Of a DNA stretch of 64,000 bases, positions 44,309-53,062 are shown one piece after another. The first letter of the stretch is position 1; every line of letters starts with the position of its first letter. The position numbers and the translations under genes were made by a program. Under the pieces are notes generated by a model. The model did not search any database, was not told the DNA's origin, and worked only from the letters and a program-made list of their open reading frames with translations. Source of the stretch: Thermosinus carboxydivorans Nor1 (GTDB lineage Bacteria; Bacillota; Negativicutes; Sporomusales; Thermosinaceae); assembly GCF_000169155.1 (NCBI RefSeq), contig NZ_AAWL01000003.1:1-64000 (forward strand), written 5' to 3'.

Positions 44309-44497
44309 CTGGCTTGCCGGGCTGATGGCAGCTGCGCCCAAGAAGTATGAGGTGGAGCGCTGTGTTTGATATAATCCTCGGCATTGCCAAGTATTTTTTA
44401 TGTCGACTGCACTCATAATCGCGGCAGCGTTTGTCGCTCTTATTGCTTTGAATATATTTAGGTAGAATGCAGTTTCGCTATGGCTGATAGTGATATT

Positions 44498-44824
44498 TCA
44501 CTTTTTGCCAAACCAGTAGCCGAGTAAAAACCAGATCAGGGGGTTGGCATTTGTTTGTCGTTCTTGATGGTCTGTCTTGAGTTTTTCCGGGTTTTTGATT
44601 AATTCTTCAATTTCCGCTTCGGATGGAAAGATTTGTGCTTGCATATACAAACAAAACCATAAGGTTGCAATGATGCCCATTATCCATCTACCCCAGTCTA
44701 GAGGTATTCCGATTTGGTTGAGAATTTCACCGTCAAAAGCCGCCGGGATAAGGGCGAAAACAGCGCCAAACGGTAATGAAATACAGAAAACAAATATGCG
44801 GAAGATAAAGTCAAACCAGTTCAT
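44498..44824 (-). CDS. Hypothetical membrane protein (108 aa)
   Basis: This small protein has two hydrophobic segments (FDFIFRIFVFCISLPFGAVFALI and WIMGIIATLWFCLYMQ), an acidic linker (PSEAEIEELIKNPEK), and ends PLIWFLLGYWFGKK. It is divergent from the selenoprotein gene at 44915. The ATG at 44824 follows AAAGGTGG. No family is recognised. Confidence 0.6.
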   Translation of the reverse strand: MNWFDFIFRIFVFCISLPFGAVFALIPAAFDGEILNQIGIPLDWGRWIMGIIATLWFCLYMQAQIFPSEAEIEELIKNPEKLKTDHQERQTNANPLIWFLLGYWFGKK

Positions 44825-44914
44825 TACCGGCACCACCTTTAAGTTTAATTTTATGCCGGTTTATGGCAAAATAAAAGCACTGGATTGGCATAAAACCCAA
44901 AGGAGTTGAGCAAA

Positions 44915-45274
44915 ATGCTTACTTTTTATTGCGTGCCCAATTGACAAACCTGCCGGAGGGCGAAAGCGTGGCTTTCGCAGCAGGGCATGGAGTTTGTCTT
45001 CCGCAATATTGCCAAAGAACCGCCGACCGAGAAAGAACTCAGGCAATTGGCCGAGTGCGGCGGTGTGGCGCTGGCCCAGCTTGTTAACACGAACAGCCAA
45101 ACTTACAAAAGGATTAAACCCGATCTTGGCCGCATGAGCGAAGAGGAGATCATCGGCCTGGAGCAGGCCAATCCTACTATGATGGTTAGACCCATAGTGA
45201 CCGATGGCCAAACTGTTGTCTTAGGCTTTAAAGAAAACGAGTATCAAATGTTGGTTACTAGCAGCCAATCTTAA
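44915..45274 (+). CDS. ArsC/Spx-family selenoprotein (UGA at the catalytic Cys)
   Basis: The gene starts at ATG 44915 after AAGGAG. It reads MLTFYCVPN, then TGA (44942-44944), then QTCRRAKAWLSQQGMEFVFRNI, and stays in frame to TAA at 45274 (119 residues). In the ArsC/Spx family this position holds the catalytic Cys of a C-x-x-C motif (like Y-x-P-x-C-s-T-C-R-k-A-k), so TGA codes exactly for that residue and gives U-Q-T-C. A perfect 8-bp hairpin with a GTG loop starts 16 bases after the TGA, as a bacterial SECIS should. A start at ATG 44987 after the TGA would lose the active site. Likely role: a thiol-disulfide/arsenate-reductase-like enzyme. Confidence 0.88.
44960..44978 (+). promoter_or_regulatory. 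Bacterial SECIS element
   Basis: GCGAAAGC (44960-44967) pairs perfectly with GCTTTCGC (44971-44978) around a GTG loop. The loop lies 23 bases after the TGA and has G in first position, the main requirements known for SelB-binding bacterial SECIS hairpins. It lies within the coding region. Confidence 0.85.
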
Positions 45275-45332
45275 ACTGACGTTGTTACTTTCCACTTACC
45301 GATTTCCACTTTTCCAGAAGGAGATGCTCACA

Positions 45333-45599
45333 ATGACGGCCGCAGCCGAAAAATTAAAGGCGATATGCCTGGATTTTCTCAACCAAAAGATCGATCTTTT
45401 CGACTATCTCGAAGCGTTCGCCGAAACCTACGCGGAGGTTGAGGACGCGCTCAACGACGAGGAATACGAGGTCTTTGACCAGATTAGTGAAGACAACGGT
45501 ATGGCGATTTTTGCCGATGCAGAGTATGACGCCGATTTTGCGCTGAGCGAAGAAGAACTGCGCGAGCAGGTAGCCCAGCATTTGGCCGCCTTGGGTTAA
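45333..45599 (+). CDS. Acidic hypothetical protein (88 aa)
   Basis: This very acidic, helical 88-residue protein starts MTAAAEKLKAICLDFLNQKIDLFDYLEAF. GAAGGAG lies ten bases before the ATG at 45333; an earlier ATG at 45324 is too close. It follows the selenoprotein gene by 58 bases and may be co-transcribed. No family is recognised. Confidence 0.65.
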   Translation: MTAAAEKLKAICLDFLNQKIDLFDYLEAFAETYAEVEDALNDEEYEVFDQISEDNGMAIFADAEYDADFALSEEELREQVAQHLAALG

Positions 45600-45608
45600 G
45601 GCAGCGCC

Positions 45609-46199
45609 CTAGTCAACCCCTAATATTTTATGCAGTTGGATCCCGAGCCGCAGCCCGCGCTCGGGATTTTCCATGACCAGGGCGAACGCTTTTTTTGCCG
45701 ATTCCGGGCGGGCGCTTTCAACCTGCAAAAAGATACGGCCCGGCGGCACGGCGTCATCGGCAACGCAGTCGAGGGTAAACTCGTCATCGACGACATACTT
45801 GAGCTCGTCCGCCTGACAGGCCAGCAGATAGCCACTGTTCGGCTTGGGCGAGGCGGTCACCCAGTCAATGCCCCATTTCTCGGGAATGGGGTTGGTGCCG
45901 TTGGTTTCGATGGCCACATATTTGCCGCGTGCGTGTAGGGCGGCGACCAGGGGCCCGAGGTCGTGAAGCGTCGGCTCGCCGCCGGTGATGACCACCAGCT
46001 GTGGGGCAAGGCCGGTAGCGATCTCGTCCGGCGTTAGATAAGTGGCGTTGGCGGGATCGAAGGCGTGGACGGTGTCACACCAACGGCAGCGCAGGTTGCA
46101 GCCGGCCAGGCGAATAAAGGCTGCCGGCAGCCCCATATGGGTGCCTTCGCCTTGGATGCTGGTAAAGATTTCGACAACTGGATATTTAATCGCCTTCAT
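45609..46199 (-). CDS. queE: 7-carboxy-7-deazaguanine synthase QueE
   Basis: This 196-residue radical SAM enzyme makes 7-carboxy-7-deazaguanine from carboxytetrahydropterin in queuosine biosynthesis. The iron-sulfur motif C-x3-C-x2-C is seen in LAGCNLRCRWCDTVHAFD, preceded by the TSIQGEGTHMG glycine motif; VVITGGEPTLHDLG follows. The ATG at 46199 has GGAGG upstream and overlaps the queD stop. Last gene of queCDE. Confidence 0.93.
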   Translation of the reverse strand: MKAIKYPVVEIFTSIQGEGTHMGLPAAFIRLAGCNLRCRWCDTVHAFDPANATYLTPDEIATGLAPQLVVITGGEPTLHDLGPLVAALHARGKYVAIETNGTNPIPEKWGIDWVTASPKPNSGYLLACQADELKYVVDDEFTLDCVADDAVPPGRIFLQVESARPESAKKAFALVMENPERGLRLGIQLHKILGVD

Positions 46200-46588
46200 G
46201 CTGTGACCTCCACGTAAGAGGTAGGGGTTTCCCACAGCACGACGCGGACGACGTTAACGTCTTCGTTGGCCAAGATGGCGCTGAGTTCGATGAAAATATG
46301 CCGCGCCATATTCTCCGATGTTGGGCGGAAGGGAAAACAGTCGTTCAGGACTTTGTGGTCCAGTTTGTCGACGACGCGGTCTTTGATGAGGGCGCTTAAG
46401 CGGCCGAAATCAATGACCATGCCGTCTTCCGGCCCGCCGGTGGCGACGCCGCCGTCTTTTCTTTCAACCGTTACCTCCAGTCGGTAGGTGTGGCCGTGCA
46501 TTTGCGCGCATTTGCCTTCATGGCCGGGGAGGAAATGGGCCGCGTCAAAGGTAAAAATCTTGGTGGTTCGTACAGTGGGTTGACGCAT
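46196..46588 (-). CDS. queD: 6-carboxytetrahydropterin synthase QueD
   Basis: This 130-residue enzyme makes carboxytetrahydropterin from dihydroneopterin triphosphate. Zinc-binding histidines are in FDAAHFLPGHEGKCAQMHGHTYRLEV, with the catalytic Cys between; DGMVIDFGRLSALIKD and LDHKVLND complete the family pattern. Its ATG at 46588 overlaps the queC stop by one base (TAATG). Confidence 0.93.
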   Translation of the reverse strand: MRQPTVRTTKIFTFDAAHFLPGHEGKCAQMHGHTYRLEVTVERKDGGVATGGPEDGMVIDFGRLSALIKDRVVDKLDHKVLNDCFPFRPTSENMARHIFIELSAILANEDVNVVRVVLWETPTSYVEVTA

Positions 46589-47259
46589 TATTTCATCCGT
46601 CCTCTCTTTGCCAAATAGGCGTTTAGACCGGCTACCCGCAGCCGGCACGCCGGACATTGGCCGCAGCCGTCGCCGATTACGCCATGGTAACAGGTTAGGG
46701 TATTGCTGCGGATATAATCCAGCACCCCAAGCTGGTCGGCTAGCTCCCATGTTTCGGCTTTGTTTAGCCACATCAGGGGCGTATGGATGACAAACTGATA
46801 GTCCATGGCCAGCTGGATGGTGACATTAAGCGATTTGATAAATGCGTCCCGGCAGTCCGGATAGCCGCTGAAATCGGTCTCACAGACCCCGGTAACGATA
46901 TGCCGGATGTTTTTTTGCCGGGCCAATACGGCGGCAAACGATAAAAACAAGAGATTGCGTCCAGGCACGAAGGTTGTCGGCAGACCGCCGTTTTCCCCGG
47001 CTTTGACCTCAATATCGGCGCGCGTTAGCGCACTGGGCGCGAGCTGATTTAATAAAGACAGGTCGAGAATGGTATGCGCGATACCCTGTTCGGCGGCTAT
47101 TTTTTGCGCGCACTCAATTTCCGCCCGGTGCCGCTGTCCGTAATCAAAGGTTACCGCCTCAACTTCTTGGAAATGTTTCATAGCCCAAAACAGACAGGTA
47201 GTACTGTCCTGGCCCCCGCTGAAAACAACCAGGGCATTTTCTTTATTTAATCCGAACAT
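46588..47259 (-). CDS. queC: 7-cyano-7-deazaguanine synthase QueC
   Basis: This 223-residue ATP-dependent enzyme makes preQ0. The PP-loop [13 protein letters not shown] is at about 14-26, and the zinc cysteines are near the C-terminus ([19 protein letters not shown]). GGAGG lies upstream of the ATG at 47259. It is first in the queCDE operon; no preQ1 riboswitch was seen upstream. Confidence 0.95.
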   Translation of the reverse strand: MFGLNKENALVVFSGGQDSTTCLFWAMKHFQEVEAVTFDYGQRHRAEIECAQKIAAEQGIAHTILDLSLLNQLAPSALTRADIEVKAGENGGLPTTFVPGRNLLFLSFAAVLARQKNIRHIVTGVCETDFSGYPDCRDAFIKSLNVTIQLAMDYQFVIHTPLMWLNKAETWELADQLGVLDYIRSNTLTCYHGVIGDGCGQCPACRLRVAGLNAYLAKRGRMK

Positions 47260-47349
47260 GCAGCATACCTCCGCGCTATTACAGCAATTTCACATCAATT
47301 ATAAGTTTTCTTGGTTAGTATGCCAAGAGCGGTGCCAACATTTTCGAGA

Positions 47350-47386
47350 TGTCCTTGGACTGATATTCTCAAGTTGTCCTAGGACA
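47350..47386. promoter_or_regulatory. Two 12-bp palindromes upstream of queC
   Basis: TGTCCTTGGAC(T) at 47350-47361 and TGTCCTAGGACA at 47375-47386 are near-identical palindromes 25 bases apart, about 90-125 bases before queC. They look like a tandem repressor or activator site, of unknown regulator. Confidence 0.45.
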
Positions 47387-47399
47387 TAAATAAACCGCC

Positions 47400-48854
47400 T
47401 TATGGTTCCCCAGGCAGCGGCGGCGTGGTTGGCGGCGGTTTGCGGTGGCTGGCGCCTTGTTCGTAGCCGTAGGCGATTTCGATAAGTATTCCTTCGCTCC
47501 ACGGGCGGCCGAGAAATTCGATGCCGACCGGGACGCCGATTTTGGCGGTTTCAGTCGGCGGAGAGAAGCCGCCGGGAACGACGATGGAAGGAAAGCCGGT
47601 GACTGCGCCGAGGCTGCCGTTGCGGTCGACCTGCACATAGCCGCCGGTGGGAACGACCAGCCGCTTCTGGTGGGGGAACATGATGGCATCCAAATTATTA
47701 TCGACCATGATTTTCATTATTCGCTGCCTAAGGGCGGCGCGCTTGGCCAGGCGAAGGCGGTATTGGTCGTCCTGCTCCAGCGCTTGGGCTTGTTTGATGT
47801 TGGCGTCGATGCCGGGATGATACTTGCCGGAAGCGATAATCTCGGCAAGCGATTTTACCGGCGTGTTGGCATCCGGAGCAGAAAGATAAGCGTTAAGGTG
47901 AGGTTTCAGGTCGTAAAGATGCACGCTGATTTCAGCGGCAATTTTTCCCGCGTCAAGGTCAGGTGTGTCAAGGCCTATGGCGGTTGCACCGAATGCTTTC
48001 AGTTCTTCTACGGCCCGGTCGGCAACTTTGTTTACTTCAGCGTGAACCGGTTCTTTGCCGAAAAAGCTGCGCAGGATGCCGATACGTTTACCTTGCAGTC
48101 CGTTTGCTTTCAAATGCACAGTATAGTCTTGTTCGGCATGGCCGATGCTCCAGACGGTAGCTTCGTCCGCCGGGTCATAACCGACCAAAACGTTCAGCAG
48201 TTTCGTGGCGTCACTAACGGTGCGGGCCATCGGGCCAGCGGTGTCCTGGGTAAAAGAATAGGGGATTACGCCGGCGCGGCTGATTAGTCCAAGGGTGGGG
48301 CGGATGCCGACGATGCCGCAGGCCGACGCGGGGGAACGGATGGAGTTTACCGTGTCAGTGCCGATACCGAGCAGGCCGAAGTTAGCGGCAAGTGCCGCCC
48401 CCGTTCCGCCGCTAGAGCCGCCCGGGGTACGGGTAAGGTCGTAGGGGTTGAGTGTTTGGCCAAGGATGGAGCTGACGGTTTCGCCCCAGATGGCAAATTC
48501 ATGGAGGTTTACTTTCGCCAGAATAATGGCGCCGGCGGCGCGCAGTTTTTTGGTTACAGTTGCATCCTCAGGCGGCACATAGTCCGCAAGGCTTAACGAC
48601 CCGCCCGTAGTCGGCATATCTTTGGTGTTGACATTGTCTTTAAGCAGGACGGGGATGCCATGCAGGGGGCCGACCAGTTTACCGGCAGCGGCCAGTTTAG
48701 CGTCCAAGGCGGCTGCTTCTGCCAGTGCATTGGGGTTTATGTAAATGACGGCGTTGAGTTTCGGACCCTGTTTGTCGTAAGCGTCAATCCGCCGCAAATA
48801 CCATTGGATCAGGTCTACCGTGGTTAAGTTACCGGACAAGTACGCTTGATGCAC
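47400..48854 (-). CDS. Amidase (amidase signature family)
   Basis: This protein of about 484 residues belongs to the amidase signature family. The catalytic Lys lies in GIPVLLKDNVNTK (about 67-79), and the Ser-cisSer region in TPGGSSGGTGAALAANFGLLGIGTDT. The typical N-terminus (SFHLEETTISDVHQAYLSG) is encoded upstream of the GTG at 48854, but no ATG, GTG or TTG is in frame before a stop, although GGAGGA sits at about 48897-48903. So the true start may be a rare codon (such as ATC or ACG), or the 5' end is damaged. Confidence 0.85.
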   Translation of the reverse strand: MHQAYLSGNLTTVDLIQWYLRRIDAYDKQGPKLNAVIYINPNALAEAAALDAKLAAAGKLVGPLHGIPVLLKDNVNTKDMPTTGGSLSLADYVPPEDATVTKKLRAAGAIILAKVNLHEFAIWGETVSSILGQTLNPYDLTRTPGGSSGGTGAALAANFGLLGIGTDTVNSIRSPASACGIVGIRPTLGLISRAGVIPYSFTQDTAGPMARTVSDATKLLNVLVGYDPADEATVWSIGHAEQDYTVHLKANGLQGKRIGILRSFFGKEPVHAEVNKVADRAVEELKAFGATAIGLDTPDLDAGKIAAEISVHLYDLKPHLNAYLSAPDANTPVKSLAEIIASGKYHPGIDANIKQAQALEQDDQYRLRLAKRAALRQRIMKIMVDNNLDAIMFPHQKRLVVPTGGYVQVDRNGSLGAVTGFPSIVVPGGFSPPTETAKIGVPVGIEFLGRPWSEGILIEIAYGYEQGASHRKPPPTTPPLPGEP

Positions 48855-49113
48855 ATCGCTGATGGTTGTTTCTTCAAGATGAAAAGACGTAAAGATTCCT
48901 CCCTTATCCTCGGCCTATCTTTACTAAAATAAAAAATAAAAGTTATTTTTGATTTCTACGCCGCCTGCCCATTTCCTTTTTCTGTAAAAAATAAATAGTG
49001 CGGCGTGTGGCGCGGGTAACGCAGCATCTTGCCAGCCTGCCGGAATAGCTGCCAATAAGGGTCATGGTGTAAAGCGCCGCGTAAAACTGAATTTTAGAAA
49101 AACACATCTCGAC

Positions 49114-49142
49114 TTGATTTTTGGAAACTTGTCCACTACAAT
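49114..49142 (+). promoter_or_regulatory. Promoter of the glycine riboswitch operon
   Basis: TTGATT (49114-49119) and TACAAT (49137-49142) are 17 bases apart, upstream of the riboswitch. Confidence 0.65.
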
Positions 49143-49174
49143 AATGCTTGTTATCTGGATAACTAAATATGCCG

Positions 49175-49370
49175 GATGATGCTAAACGGAAGAGCGGCCG
49201 TAAGGCCCGCCGAAGGAGTAAAACTCTCAGGCGCTTTTTTAAGCGGGAACCGTTAGCGGACGGGACTCTGGAGAGACCCTGCAAAAGGGCGCCGAAGGGG
49301 CAATGCGGAGAGCTTTACGCTGTCCGCTAAATCTCTCAGGCAAAAGGACAGAGACGCACGGCAGGCCAAA
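49175..49370 (+). ncRNA. Tandem glycine riboswitch
   Basis: Two glycine aptamers are seen. The first has GCCGAAGGAGTAAAACTC and CTCAGGCGC (about 49208-49233). The second has GGACTCTGGAGAGACC, GCCGAAGGGGCAA and CTCTCAGGCAAAAGGACAGAG (about 49264-49353). These core blocks are characteristic of the family. A terminator hairpin follows, so glycine probably controls read-through into the symporter gene. Confidence 0.93.
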
Positions 49371-49413
49371 CTGACCGGTCGTTTGGCATTTGCATTTTCA
49401 TCGCGTCTTGTCA

Positions 49414-49452
49414 CCAGAGTCAAATCGCAGGATTTGGCTCTTTTTATTTTTC
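49414..49452 (+). terminator. Riboswitch expression-platform terminator
   Basis: AGAGTCAAATC and GGATTTGGCTCT pair with a GCA loop, followed by TTTTTATTTTT. It lies between the aptamers and the symporter start. Confidence 0.85.
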
Positions 49453-49475
49453 TACGATAAAAGGAGATGGTGACA

Positions 49476-50864
49476 ATGGATTGGCTAAAACTACTGGATG
49501 AAATTGATAGTTTTGTGTGGGGGTCGCCGCTGCTTATTTTGCTTGTCGGCACCGGGATTCTGCTTACGCTGCGGCTGCGCCTTTTGCAGGTTGTACGGCT
49601 GCCGCTCGCGCTCAGGCTCATTTTTTCCGCCAAAAACGACGGTGCCGGTGATGTCAACAGCTTCGGCGCCTTATGTACCGCTCTGGCGGCTACGGTTGGC
49701 ACTGGGAACATTGTCGGCGTGGCGACGGCTATTTATGCCGGCGGCCCGGGAGCGCTCTTTTGGATGTGGATGGCCGCCTTTTTCGGCATGGCCACCAAAT
49801 ATGCCGAGGGGCTGCTGGCCGTGAAGTTTCGGTCGGTCGACGCCAACGGGGAAATCGCCGGCGGTCCGATGCACTACATTGAAAAGGGGCTTGGTGCGCG
49901 GTATCGTCCGCTAGCCGTGATGTTCGCGGCCAGCGGCGTATTGGTCGCCTTTTTCGGTATCGGTACCTTTCCCCAGGTCAATGCCATCGTTGATAGCGTG
50001 CAGTTGACGTTTGGCGTGCCGGTGCCTGTTACTGCCGGCATTATCACCCTGCTGGTCGCGATGATTACCTTAGGCGGCCTGCAGAGTATTGCCAGTGTTT
50101 CCGAGAAAATCGTGCCGTTTATGGCCGTGTTTTATGTAGCGACGTGTATAGGCGTGTTGGTCGTATTTGCCGACAAACTGCCGGAAGCCGTGCGGCTGGT
50201 TGTATCCAGCGCGTTTACCGGCACGGCGGCGACCGGTGGCTTTATGGGAGCCACGGTGATGATGGCCATTCGTAATGGCGTGGCTCGCGGTGTGTTTTCC
50301 AACGAGTCTGGTTTGGGCAGCGCCCCAATTGCTGCGGCCGCAGCCAAGACCAAGTGGCCGGCCGAGCAAGGTCTTATTTCTATGACCGGTACATTTATTG
50401 ACACCATCATTATTTGTACCATGACCGGGTTGGTGCTTGTCGTGACTGGTGCCTGGCAAAGCGGCCTCAAAGGCGCGGCGTTGACCCAGCAGGCCTTTGC
50501 CGCCGCTTTTCCGGTGGCTGGGTCGTACGTGTTGACCTTCGGTCTGGTGCTGTTTGCTTTCACGACCATTCTTGGCTGGAACTATTACGGCGAGCGCTGC
50601 TGCGAATATTTGTTCGGTGTTAAAGGCATCAAACCGTATCGCTGGACGTTCATCGCCTTGGTAGCGGCCGGCGCGTTTCTCAAACTGGAAACCATCTGGC
50701 TCATCGCCGATATTGTCAACGGCCTGATGGCCCTGCCCAACCTGGTTGCCTTGCTGGGCTTATCCGGTGTGGTCGTCCGGGAAACAGAGCGGTACCTTGC
50801 GTATCTGCGGATCGAGGAAGCAGAAACTGAGGCAATGCCTGCAGTTGAAGATGTTCAGGGTTAA
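49476..50864 (+). CDS. Sodium:alanine/glycine symporter (AGCS family)
   Basis: This 462-residue membrane protein has about ten spans and the AGCS signatures TVGTGNIVGVATAIYAGGPGALFWMWMAAFFGMATKYAE and FSNESGLGSAPIAAAAAK. It imports small neutral amino acids with sodium. Control by a glycine riboswitch points to glycine as substrate. GGAG lies upstream; an ATG at 49467 sits on the ribosome site, so ATG at 49476 is preferred. Confidence 0.93.
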   Translation: MDWLKLLDEIDSFVWGSPLLILLVGTGILLTLRLRLLQVVRLPLALRLIFSAKNDGAGDVNSFGALCTALAATVGTGNIVGVATAIYAGGPGALFWMWMAAFFGMATKYAEGLLAVKFRSVDANGEIAGGPMHYIEKGLGARYRPLAVMFAASGVLVAFFGIGTFPQVNAIVDSVQLTFGVPVPVTAGIITLLVAMITLGGLQSIASVSEKIVPFMAVFYVATCIGVLVVFADKLPEAVRLVVSSAFTGTAATGGFMGATVMMAIRNGVARGVFSNESGLGSAPIAAAAAKTKWPAEQGLISMTGTFIDTIIICTMTGLVLVVTGAWQSGLKGAALTQQAFAAAFPVAGSYVLTFGLVLFAFTTILGWNYYGERCCEYLFGVKGIKPYRWTFIALVAAGAFLKLETIWLIADIVNGLMALPNLVALLGLSGVVVRETERYLAYLRIEEAETEAMPAVEDVQG

Positions 50865-50879
50865 AGAAATGCCTTAAAG

Positions 50880-51767
50880 CTATTTTGGGGTATTGGTGTA
50901 AGCTGCGTAGAGTTCCCTGGTGGTAATAAACTCGACAAATGCTTTAACCGGTAACAAATTTAAGGCCGAGTGCCGGCACAGTAGCCAGGTTCGCCGCACC
51001 AAGGGCTCGCCGTTTTGCCAGAAGAGTTCTTGCGTAAACAAGGACGGCTGGTTATCCAGTCCGATCGCGGGCAAAATCGCCCAGCCTAAGCCACTGTGAA
51101 CAAGTTGGATGCAAGTGTCCATCTTGTCGACTTCCATGGTGATGTGCGGCGGACAGGAGTAACGCTCGTGCCACCAGTTTTCGATCATCGCTTGTAAGGA
51201 TGAGTCGGTGTTATAACTAATGCCTGGATAAGATGGTAGCTTATCCAGGCTTATTTTTTTGTGGGTGGCCAGACAGATGGGTTCTTCTCGCAACAATATT
51301 TTCGTTTCCGGCCAGGAATAATCGCCGCGGAGAATGGCGACGGCTATTTCTTCTTTATGTAATAATTTGTTGATTTGGTAGCTTAACCCGGTTTTGACGG
51401 TAATTTCAATGTCGGGGAATTGCTCGACAAAAGTTTTAAGAATGGTCGGCAGTTGGTAGTGGGCGAAAATAGATGATACGCCCAGCCGTAACGTCCCTTG
51501 AATGGTATTTTCCATGTTTGCCAAGTGGTCTTTGACAAGTTGCAGGCGTTGCAGCATTTCTTCAGCATATTTGCGCAGATATTCCCCTTGTGGTGTCAAA
51601 AACACGCCACTGGTTGAACGGTGAAAAAGTTTGGTTTTAAATTCGGCCTCCAAATTTTTTAAGCGGTAGGTGAGGGCGGGCTGGGATATATATAACCGCT
51701 CGGAGGCTTTGGTGATATTTTTTTCCTCACAGATGGTTTTCAGGATAAGCCAGTCTTTATCGTCCAC
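50880..51767 (-). CDS. LysR-family transcriptional regulator
   Basis: This 295-residue regulator has a winged helix-turn-helix at the N-terminus (LKTICEEKNITKASERLYISQPALTYRLKNLEAEF) and a substrate-binding domain in the rest. It is divergent from the PrpF-type gene at 51914, and the 146-base gap is AT-rich with LysR-like half-sites (GTTGCAA). So it probably controls the tricarboxylate genes. The GTG at 51767 follows GAGGTGG; a TTG at 51785 is possible. Confidence 0.9.
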   Translation of the reverse strand: MDDKDWLILKTICEEKNITKASERLYISQPALTYRLKNLEAEFKTKLFHRSTSGVFLTPQGEYLRKYAEEMLQRLQLVKDHLANMENTIQGTLRLGVSSIFAHYQLPTILKTFVEQFPDIEITVKTGLSYQINKLLHKEEIAVAILRGDYSWPETKILLREEPICLATHKKISLDKLPSYPGISYNTDSSLQAMIENWWHERYSCPPHITMEVDKMDTCIQLVHSGLGWAILPAIGLDNQPSLFTQELFWQNGEPLVRRTWLLCRHSALNLLPVKAFVEFITTRELYAAYTNTPK

Positions 51768-51913
51768 GGCGCCCACCTCGGTCAATTATTGTTGCAATAA
51801 AAAAATTTGATTGTAACGAATAAAATGCAAATATTTCACTTATAACACTTATTTTACTATACTGATTATCGAAATTAAATAATATTTTTTTACAACTTGC
51901 AAGGAGGAGTAAC

Positions 51914-53062
51914 ATGGGGGCGAATGTCAGAATTCCGGCCGTTATTATGCGGGGGGGCACCAGCAAAGGCGTTTACTTGATGGCCGACGACTTGCCGGCC
52001 GATCCGGCGGTTAGGGACAAGGTCATTCTCAGTATTTTTGGCAGCCCGGACATACGGCAAATTGACGGCCTGGGTGGGGCAGACCCGCTTACCAGTAAAG
52101 TGGCGATCATTTCGCCGTCGCGGCGCGAAGGTGTCGATGTCGATTATACGTTTGGCTATGTCGGCATTAAAGAGGCGGTTGTCGATTATGACGGCAACTG
52201 TGGCAATATTTCGTCGGGGGTGGGACCGTTCGCGATAATGAAGCGGCTGGTGCCATGCGTTGAACCGATAACCAAAGTCCGGATTTATAATACCAATACC
52301 AATAAAGTTATCGAAGCCGAGGTGCCGGTCAAAGACGGCGAGGTCGTCACCGAAGGGGATTACGCCATTGACGGGGTGCCGGGTACGAGTGCCAAAATTA
52401 TTTTGAATTTTTTGAATTCAGAAGGATCAAAGACCGGAAAGTTATTGCCTACCGGCAACCCGGTTGACGAGATAACGTTGGCGACCGGGAAAAAGGTGCG
52501 CGTAAGCATGGTGGATGCCGCCAATCCGGCCGTTTTCGTCAAAGCTGAAGATATTGGGTGCAGTGGGAAAGAGTTGCCCAAGGATACGGAGACAAATCCG
52601 GCCATACTGGCAACAATGGAAGATATTCGGACGACGGCAGCAGTGATGATGGGTTTGGCCGCCGACAAGGCTCAGGTTGGGCCGGCCGTGCCGAAAGTAG
52701 CGTTTGTCGCTGCGCCGCAAGACTATTTTACTGTGACTGGGACGAGAGTTGACGCCAGCCAAATTGATCTATTGGCGCGCACCAAGGCGCTGGCGGTAAT
52801 GCACAAAGCCTATGCGGTGACAGGTGGGATTTGCGTGGCGACGGCGGCGCTGATTGAAGGCACGGTCGTCAACGAGGTTGTGGCCAAGCGTGCCAAGGAA
52901 ACCGGCATAGTGCGGGTCGGCCATCCGTCTGGGGTTTTGGATTTCGAAATACGGCTCGAACGGAGCGGGGCTGGTTTAACGTTGACAAAAGCGGGAGTGG
53001 GGCGCACGGCCCGTTGGATCATGGACGGCTATGTATATGTTCCCCGTAGGGTTTTTGGTTAA
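51914..53062 (+). CDS. PrpF-family isomerase (aconitate/methylaconitate-type)
   Basis: This 382-residue protein belongs to the PrpF family of diaminopimelate-epimerase-fold isomerases. It has IPAVIMRGGTSKGVYL at the N-terminus, the active-site region YDGNCGNISSGVGPFAI (about 95-112) and a later PTGNPVDEITLATGKKVRVSMVDAANPAVFV. Family members interconvert cis/trans isomers of aconitate, methylaconitate or itaconate. GGAGG lies upstream. Its place with an aconitase-like hydratase and citrate lyase suggests aconitate. Confidence 0.9.
   Translation: MGANVRIPAVIMRGGTSKGVYLMADDLPADPAVRDKVILSIFGSPDIRQIDGLGGADPLTSKVAIISPSRREGVDVDYTFGYVGIKEAVVDYDGNCGNISSGVGPFAIMKRLVPCVEPITKVRIYNTNTNKVIEAEVPVKDGEVVTEGDYAIDGVPGTSAKIILNFLNSEGSKTGKLLPTGNPVDEITLATGKKVRVSMVDAANPAVFVKAEDIGCSGKELPKDTETNPAILATMEDIRTTAAVMMGLAADKAQVGPAVPKVAFVAAPQDYFTVTGTRVDASQIDLLARTKALAVMHKAYAVTGGICVATAALIEGTVVNEVVAKRAKETGIVRVGHPSGVLDFEIRLERSGAGLTLTKAGVGRTARWIMDGYVYVPRRVFG

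Noticed and set aside
44400-44465. A 21-codon hydrophobic open frame (MSTALIIAAAFVALIALNIFR)
   Set aside because: It has no convincing ribosome site (AGTATTTTTT precedes it), so it is too weak to call, although a small membrane peptide is possible.
44987-45274. The ArsC-like gene as a 95-residue protein starting at ATG 44987
   Set aside because: That start has no ribosome site and lacks the catalytic segment, which is encoded in frame upstream across the TGA.
47260-47399. A preQ1 riboswitch upstream of queC
   Set aside because: No C-rich loop or A-rich tail pairing typical of preQ1-I was found; only the two palindromes are notable.
47445-48287. A 280-codon plus-strand frame opposite the amidase
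   Set aside because: It is antisense to conserved amidase motifs, with no start context.
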